Assembly: GCF_029714185.1 (NCBI RefSeq)
Contig: NZ_CP121671.1
Span: 3,472,001 to 3,536,000 of the forward strand
DNA: 64,000 nt
Direction: 5' to 3'
DNA from: Halobacillus naozhouensis
Lineage (GTDB): Bacteria; Bacillota; Bacilli; Bacillales; Halobacillaceae
Numbering within the stretch: position 1 is the stretch's first letter; each line of letters starts with the position of its first letter. Shown in pieces: positions 42,949 through 52,022 of the stretch. The notes under the pieces are model-generated. The model was not told where the DNA came from. It did no database searches and was given only the letters and a program-made list of their open reading frames with translations. A program made the translations under genes and the position numbers.

Positions 42949-43884
42949 TTACAAACCTCCCAGTTGGATCGTTAAATTCCACGAGTATGTTCCTCGTGGA
43001 GAAATTTTTGATACCTTATTGATCTTATTTGCTACATATACATCATCATACATCCCCGTACAGGGCTCTAAAGCAAAATTATAATCACCGCGATAGCCTC
43101 CCTGCGTCTTCCATACTCCTAAGTACGGCACTTTATCTGGAGGGAAGGTATACGTTAACGTCCTTCTAATGTCGTGCTGAATAGCCTGACACCACCCCTG
43201 GCTTACCATTTGTGTAAAATAAAACTTCTCAATATTGTTCGCAGCCTCGTCTTCCATTTTCGATAAATCGATGGAGTCACCTGTTCGCTTTGATTGAGTT
43301 ATGGGATACCTATGGATAGTTCCCCACTGTCCAAGGTGGCCAGAGGCTTGTTCAACATTTATGACTTCATTCATATCCGATGGCACGCGAATGGTTGTAG
43401 CACGGTTCATGTTCAGCAGGGAATGGGCCGCCCAAATAAAAGGAAATGGTTGGCTGGACAAATTAAAGGCTTGATAGTTTAGTTCGACACGGTCCGCCTT
43501 CAGATACACTTGTTTTTTTAATCGATACGGAAAAAACGGGCTAGCCACTTCTAAATCCAGTCCGTACGATCGTTCCGTTACCTGCCAGGGCATCGCCCAT
43601 ACTTCCCCATGATCAGGAATGCGCGAAAAATCATGCGGGTGCGGTCCCTCATCTATTCCAGGGAACATTTCATCAAACCCACTGGAATCAAAATTAGAAA
43701 AATCTTGTCCGTAGGCAGGAACTGTCATCTTCTCTACCTCTGTTTGATATAGCCATTCATAGTTTGCTTTTTTATCAAACAAACTAGCCATTTTACCCCC
43801 ATAAGAAGGCAGGATCGTACACCTAATGTGTTCATTTTCCAAAATAATAGACTCTATCCCTTTAAAAGTGGAATACGTGATCAT
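42949..43884 (-). CDS. aldose 1-epimerase-like protein
   Basis: 311-residue beta-sandwich protein of the galactose mutarotase superfamily: ILPSYGGKMASLFDKKANYEWL near the start, GFDEMFPGIDEG, PDHGEVWAMPWQV, and a C-terminal LEPCTGMYDDVYVAN with the likely catalytic Glu. It lacks the exact motifs of classical GalM, so substrate may be a galactoside or another aldose. The operon position between galT and the beta-galactosidase suggests it supplies alpha-galactose to GalK. Confidence 0.8.
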   Translation of the reverse strand: MITYSTFKGIESIILENEHIRCTILPSYGGKMASLFDKKANYEWLYQTEVEKMTVPAYGQDFSNFDSSGFDEMFPGIDEGPHPHDFSRIPDHGEVWAMPWQVTERSYGLDLEVASPFFPYRLKKQVYLKADRVELNYQAFNLSSQPFPFIWAAHSLLNMNRATTIRVPSDMNEVINVEQASGHLGQWGTIHRYPITQSKRTGDSIDLSKMEDEAANNIEKFYFTQMVSQGWCQAIQHDIRRTLTYTFPPDKVPYLGVWKTQGGYRGDYNFALEPCTGMYDDVYVANKINKVSKISPRGTYSWNLTIQLGGL

Positions 43885-43907
43885 TAAGACCTCTCCTACA
43901 ACGCAAA

Positions 43908-45431
43908 TTACAATACCCCTCTTAGAAAACGCCGGAACCCTTCCTGCCCTTCTTCCGTTCGTTTGAATACGCCGGCATGTTCTAATACCGTTGAGAACGT
44001 CCTTCCAATTTCCTCTTGTACTAGTTGCTTTATATTTTGTTCGTTCAACTGTTCATGACGGGCAATGATTTGCTTCGCCCAATCGACATGTTTAGCGGTA
44101 CGCTCATCCTCCATCCCTCTCTTGTCCAGGTCCCCTTGAAGCATGTACTCACTTAGCACATCCATTTCTTCTACAAGGCGCCCTGGTAATACAGCCAGCC
44201 CCATCACTTCGATCAAACCGATGTTTTCCTTCTTGATATGGTGGACCTCCTGATGAGGATGAAAGATGCCCATAGGATACTTCTCATTCGTACGATTATT
44301 TCTCAACACGAGATCAAGCTCAAATACTCCATCCCTCATGCGGGCAATCGGCGTGATTGTATTGTGCGGCGTCCCATCTGTTTCTGCAAAAATGCCCACA
44401 CGTTCATCACTGTAGCCTTTCCATGTCTGCAAAATTCGTTCGCCTAGTCTTGCCAATTTCTCACGGTTTTTCCCTTGAAGACGGATTACGGACATAGGCC
44501 ATTTTACGACCCCGACAGTGATGTCAGGCTCATCACTTACGCTGAACGTTTCATCCATTGGCGCTTGCGCCATGGGAAAATCGTGATGACCGGCCTGAAA
44601 GTGGTCATGACTTAGAATCGACCCCCCCACAATCGGCAAATCGGCATTCGATCCGACAAAGTAATGAGGCAGTTGCTCAACAAAATGGAGTAAACGATCA
44701 AAGCCTTCCCGTGAAACTTTCATGGGCCGATGCTCACGAGAAAAGACGATCGCGTGCTCATTGTAATAAACATAGGGAGAATATTGTAAAAACCACCTAT
44801 CCTGTTGCAATTCCATTGGGATGATCCGATGGTTTTGACGAGCCGGATGATCGAGCCGTCCGGCGTATCCAACGTTTTCTTTACATAGCAAGCATTTCGG
44901 ATAGGAAACACCGGCCTTCGCTTTCGCTGCTTCAATCGCTTTCGGATCTTTCTCCGGCTTAGACAAATTAATCGTAATCTCAAGGTCGCCATATGCGGTT
45001 GGACTGTACCAATGAACATTCTTGGCTACACGATCCGTCCGGATATAATGGGAGGATTTAGCCAGTTCATAGAAATAATTCGTTGCTGCCACTGGTCCCT
45101 CCGTCTGATAGTGATGATAAAAGGTTTGAATGATTTCCTTTGGACGAGGAATCAGCTTATCCATGATTTTCGGATCAAATAAATCTCGTTGTGTAACGGT
45201 ATCCTCAGGGATCAACTGATTCTCGACTGCATAATCAAGCATGTTTCCTAAAATGTCAATCGGCGTCTCAAGCTGCTCCTTTGGCACATCTGCCGGCTGA
45301 TAGTCTTCTAAATGGAAGAGTTCTAACAAACCATTTCGAACATAATCGACGTCCCATACAGCAATCATTTCTTTGTACAAACCATAATGAATCAAACGAT
45401 CAATCTCTCTATGAATGTTGACGGTCATCAT
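43908..45431 (-). CDS. galT: galactose-1-phosphate uridylyltransferase (Firmicute type)
   Basis: Transfers UMP between UDP-glucose and galactose 1-phosphate. 507 residues, the long class II form found in Firmicutes. Conserved blocks: YPKCLLCKENVGYAGR, NHRIIPMELQQDRWFLQYSPYVYYNEHAIVFSREHRPM, SNADLPIVGGSILSHDHFQAGHH (active-site His region) and a C-terminal HPHQEVHHIKKENIGLIEVMGLAVLP. Follows galE by 18 bases. Confidence 0.95.
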   Translation of the reverse strand: MMTVNIHREIDRLIHYGLYKEMIAVWDVDYVRNGLLELFHLEDYQPADVPKEQLETPIDILGNMLDYAVENQLIPEDTVTQRDLFDPKIMDKLIPRPKEIIQTFYHHYQTEGPVAATNYFYELAKSSHYIRTDRVAKNVHWYSPTAYGDLEITINLSKPEKDPKAIEAAKAKAGVSYPKCLLCKENVGYAGRLDHPARQNHRIIPMELQQDRWFLQYSPYVYYNEHAIVFSREHRPMKVSREGFDRLLHFVEQLPHYFVGSNADLPIVGGSILSHDHFQAGHHDFPMAQAPMDETFSVSDEPDITVGVVKWPMSVIRLQGKNREKLARLGERILQTWKGYSDERVGIFAETDGTPHNTITPIARMRDGVFELDLVLRNNRTNEKYPMGIFHPHQEVHHIKKENIGLIEVMGLAVLPGRLVEEMDVLSEYMLQGDLDKRGMEDERTAKHVDWAKQIIARHEQLNEQNIKQLVQEEIGRTFSTVLEHAGVFKRTEEGQEGFRRFLRGVL

Positions 45432-45449
45432 CCTTCACCTCACTTCTAA

Positions 45450-46439
45450 TTAGTTTTCATAACCGCCGGGATGTTCTTGAAACCAATTCCAAGCCGTTTG
45501 AATCATGTGATCTAAGTCCGAATGTTGGGGTTTCCAGCCTAGTTCATTCATCGCTTTTTCGGAAGAGGCAACGAGTTGTGCTGGATCGCCTGGCCGCCTA
45601 GGAGCTATTTCTGCCGGAATGTCGTGCCCTGTTACCTTTCTTGCTGCATCGATGACTTCTTTCACTGTAAAGCCCTGGCCATTCCCGAGATTATATGTGG
45701 CACTGCCGCTTTGACTTCTCAATTTTTTAATGGCCAGTAAATGGGCATCGACCAAGTCAGTTACATGGATATAATCACGGATACAAGTCCCGTCCTTGGT
45801 AGGATAATCATTACCGAAGATGAGAATTTCCTCCCGTTTTCCTAAGGCTACTTGCAGGATGATTGGAATTAAATGAGTTTCCGGATCATGATCTTCGCCA
45901 ATCCGCCCTTTCGGATCCGCTCCGGCCACATTAAAATAACGTAAGACTACAGATTGGATGCCGTGGGCCTGCTCTGCCCATTTCAGCATGTTCTCAATCG
46001 CAAGCTTCGTCTCTCCATATGGATTCGTCGGCACGGTTGGATCGGTTTCCTGAATCGGTACCTGTTCCACTTCTCCATAGGCTGCAGCAGTTGATGAAAA
46101 AACAATCTTCTTCACCTGATGGGCTGCCATAACCCTCAGTAAACATACAGCTCCGTACACATTGTTATCGTAATATTTCAATGGATCCTCGACACTTTCC
46201 CCTACTTGTGAATCTGCCGCAAAGTGAATGACCGCATCGATGTCGTTTTCCTCAAAGACTTCGTTTAAAAAAACTCCATCACGAAGATCACCTTGATAAA
46301 AAGCAGCCCCTTCGACTACAGCTTCCCGATGACCTTTTTGCAGATTATCCACCACCACGACGTCTTCGTTACGATCCAACAATTGAGCTACGGCATGGCT
46401 TCCAATGTACCCAGCTCCCCCACATACTAATACCGCCAT
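45450..46439 (-). CDS. galE: UDP-glucose 4-epimerase
   Basis: 329-residue short-chain dehydrogenase/reductase: GGAGYIGSHAVAQL (NAD site, 7-20), FAADSQVGESV, SSTAAAYGE, YGETKLAIE (Tyr/Lys pair, about 142-146) and PRRPGDPAQLVASSEKA near the end. Completes the Leloir cycle. 16-base gap after galK. Confidence 0.96.
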   Translation of the reverse strand: MAVLVCGGAGYIGSHAVAQLLDRNEDVVVVDNLQKGHREAVVEGAAFYQGDLRDGVFLNEVFEENDIDAVIHFAADSQVGESVEDPLKYYDNNVYGAVCLLRVMAAHQVKKIVFSSTAAAYGEVEQVPIQETDPTVPTNPYGETKLAIENMLKWAEQAHGIQSVVLRYFNVAGADPKGRIGEDHDPETHLIPIILQVALGKREEILIFGNDYPTKDGTCIRDYIHVTDLVDAHLLAIKKLRSQSGSATYNLGNGQGFTVKEVIDAARKVTGHDIPAEIAPRRPGDPAQLVASSEKAMNELGWKPQHSDLDHMIQTAWNWFQEHPGGYEN

Positions 46440-46455
46440 ATTGTGTTACCTCCTG

Positions 46456-47613
46456 TTATAATGTTTTTGCTCCATCTCCAATATCGACTACATAAAAATC
46501 TGCTTCGAGACCAGTAGCTTCTCTATACTTTTGGCCGACGCGATCGATAAAGCGACTAGTGATCTCGTTTGGAACAATACTAATCGTACAGCCCCCAAAA
46601 CCAGCCCCTGTCATTCTCGATCCAATCGCGCCTTCTTCCCATGCAGCCTCAACTAAGGCATCCAGTTCTTTTCCGGTCACTTTATAATCCTCCCTTAATG
46701 AAATATGGGATTCATTCATTAACTTACCAAACCCTTTAACATCGCCTGCTTTTAATTTTTCCACCGCATCGATTGTACGGAGGTTCTCATAGACCGCATG
46801 CTTTGCGCGTTTTTGCACCAGCTCATCATGAATCAAATCTTTATGGGCCTCAAACTCGTCTCCTGTCAGTTCTCCAAGTTTGCTAATATCGAGCTTGGCT
46901 TGCAGATCATTTACGGCTGTTTCACACTGCTGCCTTCTTTCATTATATTTGGACTCAGACAGACCTCTCCGTTTATTCGTATTGGCTATAATCAGCTGCT
47001 CGTTCATTAAGGAAATAGGAGTGTGTTGATAATCCAATGTATCACAGTTTAATAGAATCGCATGATCTTTCTTCCCCATGCCACTAGCGAACTGGTCCAT
47101 GATTCCGCAATTCACACCAACAAATTCGTTCTCCGCTTTTTGAGCCAGCTTCACCATGTCGATCCGATCCATCTCAAGCTGGAATAACTCTTTCAGCATA
47201 ACAGCCGTAACTAACTCAACGGAGGCTGATGATGACAAACCTGCCCCGTTTGGAATATTTCCATAGTAAGCAGCATCGAAGCCAGAGGATAACTTGTAAC
47301 CAGCTTGCTGGAATACAGCAGCCACACCTTTAGGATAGTTCGCCCAGTCGTGGGCTTGTTCATATGTCAGGTCGTCTACCTTAGTTTCGATCATTCCTAA
47401 CTCGCTAAAATTCATAGAATGCAATCGCACCTGGTCATCCTGTCGTTTGCGAGCAACAACATACGTCCCGACACTGAGCGCACACGGGAAAACATGGCCC
47501 CCATTATAATCGGTATGCTCCCCAATGAGGTTGACACGCCCTGGAGCAAAAAAAGATCCAAGTTCTCCATGATCACCAAACCGATGAATAAATTCCTTTT
47601 TCAATTGTTCCAT
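46456..47613 (-). CDS. galK: galactokinase
   Basis: 385-residue GHMP kinase: galactose signature GRVNLIGEHTDYNGGHVFPCAL (about 25-46), ATP loop NGAGLSSSASVEL (about 120), and GSRMTGAGFGGCTISIV near the C-terminus. Catalytic Asp in NCGIMDQFASGMG. Follows the symporter gene by 26 bases. Confidence 0.96.
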   Translation of the reverse strand: MEQLKKEFIHRFGDHGELGSFFAPGRVNLIGEHTDYNGGHVFPCALSVGTYVVARKRQDDQVRLHSMNFSELGMIETKVDDLTYEQAHDWANYPKGVAAVFQQAGYKLSSGFDAAYYGNIPNGAGLSSSASVELVTAVMLKELFQLEMDRIDMVKLAQKAENEFVGVNCGIMDQFASGMGKKDHAILLNCDTLDYQHTPISLMNEQLIIANTNKRRGLSESKYNERRQQCETAVNDLQAKLDISKLGELTGDEFEAHKDLIHDELVQKRAKHAVYENLRTIDAVEKLKAGDVKGFGKLMNESHISLREDYKVTGKELDALVEAAWEEGAIGSRMTGAGFGGCTISIVPNEITSRFIDRVGQKYREATGLEADFYVVDIGDGAKTL

Positions 47614-47639
47614 CTTTTCACCTTACCCTTATGATAGAT

Positions 47640-49226
47640 TTAGATAATACCTATTGGAGATAGCAACGTATAAATAATGATCATCGCCAATGTCACCGCC
47701 ACTCCGACAGGGAATACTAGTTTCCACGGGGTCATATCGACTTTTGATTTTTCTTCTAAAATGAAATCCTTCTCGCGAGGGCGAAGTTTGCCGATAAGCA
47801 GCATTAACCCTGAACATACTACGAATAAGATTGCTAATATATGAAGGAAGTGAATACCTGTGTCCCAAACTAGCTGGGTGACAGCATAAATAGAAATAAA
47901 CACAAACAACGATACCTTCGCCGCAATAGCTGGAACACGTTTTGTTAAATAGCCAACAATGAGAATCGTGAAGATCGGGACATTGTAAAAGCCATTAACG
48001 ATTTGTAAGTATTGGAAGAAACCTTGTGGCACCAGATCAATCAGTGGTGCGATACACATCGCAAACAAAGCGAGTACGATCCCAATATATTTCCCTTTAC
48101 GGACAACCTCACGATCAGGTGCATTCGGCTTGAAATAGGGCTTATAAATATTGAGTGCAATCAACGTCACGGATGAGTTCAACGCTGAGTTGAATGAGGA
48201 TAAGATCGCACCAAACAGGACAGCGGCGAAGAAGCCAACCAAAGGTGTCGGCAATACTTCTTTAACCAATTTGGGATAAGCATTCGTCGGCTCAAGTCCA
48301 GGGCCGAACATATTGAAAGCGATGATTCCAGGGAGAATCAAAAAGACAGGACCTAAAAGTTTTAGAAAAGCGGCAATCAACACCCCTTTTTGGCCTTCCT
48401 TTAAACTTTTTGCTGCAATCGCCCGCTGCATAATATGCTGCGCCGTTCCCCAGTAAAAGAGATTGACTAACAGCATCCCTGTAAACATGGTTCCAAATGG
48501 TACTGGGCTTTCGGAACCGCCGACTGAATTCAACTTCTCTGGAGATTCTTGGACAATTGTACTCAAGCCGTTGGTAATCGAACCATCTCCTAAGACAAAC
48601 AACCCGATAATTGGGATCATCAATCCCCCAATCAGAAGACCAATCCCATTGATAGAATCAGACACAGCTACTGCCTTTAACCCGCCAAAAATGGCGTAAA
48701 TTGAACCAATAATTCCAATTGCGAATACCGTAATAAATAAAGCCGTCATACGGCTTACACCTAGTACTTCTGGAATACTGAACAAACCATTAATGGCAAC
48801 TGCTCCCGAGTAGAGAATCGGCGGCAACAGATTAAATATGTAACCGAACAAGAATAGAATGGTGACAATTTGTTTTGTTCCAAAGTCAAAACGATCTTCT
48901 AGGAAATCAGGGATAGTCGTAATGCCGCCCTTCAAATATCTAGGTAAAAGAAATAAGGCAACAACAACTAACGCAATAGCAGAACCAACTTCCCAGCCCA
49001 TAACAGCAATGGTGTCAGAATAACCTTGTGCATTTAATCCAATTAATTGTTCCGTAGAGAGATTAGTAAGCATCAAAGAACCAGCAATTGTCCAGGCTCC
49101 TAAACTCCTTCCACCTAGGAAATAACCATCCTGTGTGTTTAAGTTCTCTTTACGAGTCAGGAAGTATGAGATAAGCGCTACAAGTCCAGTAAAAAATAGA
49201 AAAGATATAATTGTAAACAGATTCAT
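47640..49226 (-). CDS. sodium:sugar symporter (SGLT type), galactose/galactosides
   Basis: 528-residue SSS symporter of the SGLT-like sugar branch: DGYFLGGRSLGAWTIAGSLMLTNLSTEQLIGLNAQGY (about 32-68), IYAIFGGLKAVAVSDSINGIGLL (about 172-194), LFYWGTAQHIMQRAIAAKSL (about 258-277), AVLFGAILSSFNSALNSSVTLIALNIY. Resembles Vibrio SglT in motif layout. First gene of the gal operon, so it probably brings in galactose or the galactoside split by the GH42 enzyme. Confidence 0.9.
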   Translation of the reverse strand: MNLFTIISFLFFTGLVALISYFLTRKENLNTQDGYFLGGRSLGAWTIAGSLMLTNLSTEQLIGLNAQGYSDTIAVMGWEVGSAIALVVVALFLLPRYLKGGITTIPDFLEDRFDFGTKQIVTILFLFGYIFNLLPPILYSGAVAINGLFSIPEVLGVSRMTALFITVFAIGIIGSIYAIFGGLKAVAVSDSINGIGLLIGGLMIPIIGLFVLGDGSITNGLSTIVQESPEKLNSVGGSESPVPFGTMFTGMLLVNLFYWGTAQHIMQRAIAAKSLKEGQKGVLIAAFLKLLGPVFLILPGIIAFNMFGPGLEPTNAYPKLVKEVLPTPLVGFFAAVLFGAILSSFNSALNSSVTLIALNIYKPYFKPNAPDREVVRKGKYIGIVLALFAMCIAPLIDLVPQGFFQYLQIVNGFYNVPIFTILIVGYLTKRVPAIAAKVSLFVFISIYAVTQLVWDTGIHFLHILAILFVVCSGLMLLIGKLRPREKDFILEEKSKVDMTPWKLVFPVGVAVTLAMIIIYTLLSPIGII

Positions 49227-49269
49227 AGTTGTCTCTCCTTATCCAATTGTTTTGTATGGATCACTATAT

Positions 49270-49294
49270 AGTTAATAAAATTAATTAATTAACT
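49270..49294. promoter_or_regulatory. candidate ROK operator, proximal to symporter gene
   Basis: AGTTAAT and ATTAACT with an 11-base AT-rich spacer. The same 7-11-7 plan recurs at 49467-49491, and such TTAAT-rich dyads fit XylR/NagC-type ROK regulators. Confidence 0.5.
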
Positions 49295-49466
49295 TATGAA
49301 CAACTTATCATAATTTTTCGAAAAATGAAAACCCTTTAGTAAGATTTATGCATCCCATTCCTCCTTGTCAATCAAACAGTGAACAGTATTATCACAATCT
49401 ATTCGAGTTCTTTCTTCATTACATAATTTTTTTATAAAAAAGAGGCAATGATCATCCAACCCACCA

Positions 49467-49491
49467 ACTTAATTAATAAATTTTATTTAGT
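49467..49491. promoter_or_regulatory. candidate ROK operator, proximal to regulator gene
   Basis: ACTTAAT and ATTTAGT (one mismatch) with an 11-base spacer, 50 bases before the ROK start. The rest of 49227-49541 shows only AT-rich sequence. Confidence 0.5.
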
Positions 49492-49541
49492 ATGCAGGCC
49501 ATGTTATAATGAATGTAATTAGAATTGATGGAGGAAGAATT

Positions 49542-50756
49542 ATGTCTTCGAAGTATAATAGAGGAAGTTTTCAGCTGATGAAATCGATCAATCGATCCAT
49601 CATTTTGAATATGATTCGGAAAGATGGCCCTATTTCCCGGGCAGAAATTGCAAAACAAACAAAACTCACCCCTCCCACCGTCAGTAACATCGTCAAAGAA
49701 TTGCTTACCAGTCAATTCGTCATTGAGACGACACAAGGTGCCTCGCAGGGTGGAAGAAAGCCTACTTTGCTAGCCATTAACGCTGAACATTTTTACATAA
49801 TCGGCATTGACGTAGGGCGCTACAAGATGAATTTCATGGTCACAAACTTGTTTGGTGAAGTAAAAGATTCAACCCTATTAGGGATTAAGGAATACCCTAC
49901 TAAAGAAGATCTGCTTGAAACCATGAAGCATGGTATCCGTTCCTTATTACAATCAGGCAAGAGTAATACAGAAAAATTCCTTGGAATTGGCGTAGGGATG
50001 CACGGCATTGTTGACGTGGACAAGGGAGTCTCTCTTTTCGCCCCTTCCTTCGATCTTCACGATATTCCTATTAAAGAAGAGTTGGAAAACGAATTTAAGA
50101 TGATTGTCAAAATAGAAAATGATGCCCGTACCATGACACTTGGTGAATCATGGTTTGGAAACGGAAAAGATGCGGACAATATCGTGGGCATTAATGTCGG
50201 TCATGGCATCGGCGCAGGCATCATGATTAATGGAAGACTTTTTCATGGGGAAAACAACATTGCCGGAGAAATCGGGCATGTCACCATCGATCTGTCAGGA
50301 CCCAAGTGTACTTGCGGAAATTATGGTTGTCTACAAACATTAGCTGGTGGTCCAGCGATTGCAGAACGAGCTAAGAAGGAATTAAAAACCGGAAAAACAT
50401 CATGTATTCTAGACTTAGTAGACCATGATATTGAGAAGATAGACGGGGAGACTGTTTACCAAGCCGCCTGTGATGGAGATGAATTCAGTGTTGAATTATT
50501 AAATCAAACGGGGAGGTTTTTGGGCATCGGCATCGTCAACCTCATGCATACATTGAACCCGAAACGAATCATTATCGGAGGCGGAGTTGCAAACGCAGGC
50601 AGCTTTTTGATGGAAGGACTAAAAGAAACCATTCAGGCAAGGGGATTGACAAAAGAAGCAAAGGAAACCCCCATTGTATTATCAAGTCTCGGAGAAAATG
50701 CTTCATCCTACGGTGCGTGTGTATTGATTTTAGAAGAGTTTTTCTCCCAGCATTAA
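49542..50756 (+). CDS. ROK-family transcriptional repressor of the gal operon
   Basis: 404-residue XylR/NagC-type regulator: winged helix at about 20-70 (DGPISRAEIAKQTKLTPPTVSNIVKELL), then the sugar-kinase-like ROK domain with GIDVGRYKMN, GIGVGMHGIVD and GHGIGAGIMI. The zinc motif reads CTCGNYGCLQ, with Gln where ROK proteins usually have Glu. Start ATG 49542 has GGAGGA six bases ahead; the frame is open to 49509 but without a ribosome site. Divergent from the gal operon. Confidence 0.9.
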   Translation: MSSKYNRGSFQLMKSINRSIILNMIRKDGPISRAEIAKQTKLTPPTVSNIVKELLTSQFVIETTQGASQGGRKPTLLAINAEHFYIIGIDVGRYKMNFMVTNLFGEVKDSTLLGIKEYPTKEDLLETMKHGIRSLLQSGKSNTEKFLGIGVGMHGIVDVDKGVSLFAPSFDLHDIPIKEELENEFKMIVKIENDARTMTLGESWFGNGKDADNIVGINVGHGIGAGIMINGRLFHGENNIAGEIGHVTIDLSGPKCTCGNYGCLQTLAGGPAIAERAKKELKTGKTSCILDLVDHDIEKIDGETVYQAACDGDEFSVELLNQTGRFLGIGIVNLMHTLNPKRIIIGGGVANAGSFLMEGLKETIQARGLTKEAKETPIVLSSLGENASSYGACVLILEEFFSQH

Positions 50757-50813
50757 AAAACTTTTTATGGAATAACCATACATTTTGCAACAGTCCCCAC
50801 TCAGGATACCATT

Positions 50814-50863
50814 AAAGAACCGATAAACTGAGCGCGCTACCCTCTCAGCTATCGGTTCTTTTT
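50814..50863 (+). terminator. rho-independent terminator after the ROK gene
   Basis: Stem AAGAACCGATA/TATCGGTTCTT-type with an inner CTGAG/CTCAG pair and a T-run. Confidence 0.75.
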
Positions 50864-50915
50864 CATTTCTAACAAGTATTTGAAGGCTACACTTCAAATA
50901 TTTTGTATGACAACC

Positions 50916-50944
50916 TTGACTTTCAAATGTAAGCGTTTTAACAT
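50916..50944 (+). promoter_or_regulatory. rbs operon promoter with cre-like site
   Basis: TTGACT (50916-50921), 17 bases, TAACAT (50939-50944). TGTAAGCGTTTTAA (50928-50941) in the spacer matches the cre consensus except at position 13, so both CcpA and RbsR can act here. Confidence 0.6.
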
Positions 50945-50947
50945 ATG

Positions 50948-50961
50948 TGTAACGGGTTACA
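50948..50961. promoter_or_regulatory. RbsR operator O1
   Basis: TGTAACGGGTTACA, LacI-type palindrome just downstream of the -10 box. Confidence 0.7.
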
Positions 50962-50981
50962 TACCCCTTTTTATTTTGACC

Positions 50982-51003
50982 AATGTGTAACCGGTTACAC
51001 ATT
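50982..51003. promoter_or_regulatory. RbsR operator O2
   Basis: Perfect 22-base palindrome with centre GTAACCGGTTAC, containing the same TGTAAC/GTTACA half-sites as O1, 34 bases further downstream. The pair could form a repression loop or bind adjacent helical faces. Confidence 0.78.
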
Positions 51004-51026
51004 TAGGCGTGAAGGTGATTGAATAC

Positions 51027-52022
51027 ATGACAACCATAAAAGATGTCGCAAAACTAGCAGAAGTTTCCGTTGCTACTGTTTCGAGGGTTTTAAATAAGAA
51101 CGGCTACGTCCACTCCGAAACGGAAAAACGTGTTGCTTATGCGATTAAACAATTAAACTATAAACCTAATGATGTAGCTCGAAGTCTTTTTAAAGGGCGA
51201 TCAAAGATGATTGCTCTTCTTGTACCAGATATCATGAACCCCTTCTTCCCTGAACTTGCCAGGGCTGTAGAGGATATGACAAAACAACATAATTTCACCT
51301 TTGTTCTATGTAATACGGATGATGATATCGATAAGGAAATGGCTTACTTAGATGCATTAAAGCAAAAATCAGTTGACGGGATCATTATTGTTTCGAGTAC
51401 GATTTCTGCTGATAACATTAGCGGGATGGGCACCCCGATAGTAGCACTCGATAGGATTCTTAGTTCAAGTTTATCTTCCGTTACTGTGAATAATTATGTT
51501 GGGGCAAAAGAAGCTGTCCAACATTTAAAAGCGATTGGCTGTAAGAGAATCGCACATATTTCAGGACCAGAGAATGTGAGCAATGCCAAACAGCGTTTGA
51601 AAGGTTACCTTGAAGAAGTACAAGACGAAGAATGGTTTCTCCCCAGTTATATAGAACAAGGAGAATATCATTTTGAGGATGCCAAAGAAGCTACTAAAAA
51701 GCTGCTTACCACGCATAGGGATATCGATGGCCTTTTTGTAGCGAATGACCTTATGGGGGTTGGTGCATTAAAGGCTGCGGAATCACTGGGAATTAAAGTA
51801 CCTGAGGAACTTTCGATCATAGCCTTTGACGGAATCAGCCTTGGCGAAACTACCTCCCCTGCTTTAACCACCATGGCACAGCCCATTTACCAGGCAGGTG
51901 CTAAAGCAGCTGAAATAATCATTGAACAAATTGAGAACCAGCACTCTTTTGTAACGAACGAAGAATTTTCTGTAAAACTAGTTGAACGACAATCTACTAA
52001 ATTTGGGAGGTCTTCACTATGA
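51027..52022 (+). CDS. rbsR: ribose operon repressor (LacI family)
   Basis: 331 residues: LacI helix-turn-helix TTIKDVAKLAEVSVATVSRVLN at the start, hinge NYKPNDVARSLF, then a periplasmic-binding-protein-like effector domain (SKMIALLVPDIMNPFFPELARAVED onward). A GTG at 51009 is in frame, but ATG 51027 gives the standard LacI N-terminus and lies eight bases after AAGGTGA. First gene of the rbs operon and probably bound to the two palindromes just upstream. Overlaps rbsK by four bases. Confidence 0.92.
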   Translation: MTTIKDVAKLAEVSVATVSRVLNKNGYVHSETEKRVAYAIKQLNYKPNDVARSLFKGRSKMIALLVPDIMNPFFPELARAVEDMTKQHNFTFVLCNTDDDIDKEMAYLDALKQKSVDGIIIVSSTISADNISGMGTPIVALDRILSSSLSSVTVNNYVGAKEAVQHLKAIGCKRIAHISGPENVSNAKQRLKGYLEEVQDEEWFLPSYIEQGEYHFEDAKEATKKLLTTHRDIDGLFVANDLMGVGALKAAESLGIKVPEELSIIAFDGISLGETTSPALTTMAQPIYQAGAKAAEIIIEQIENQHSFVTNEEFSVKLVERQSTKFGRSSL

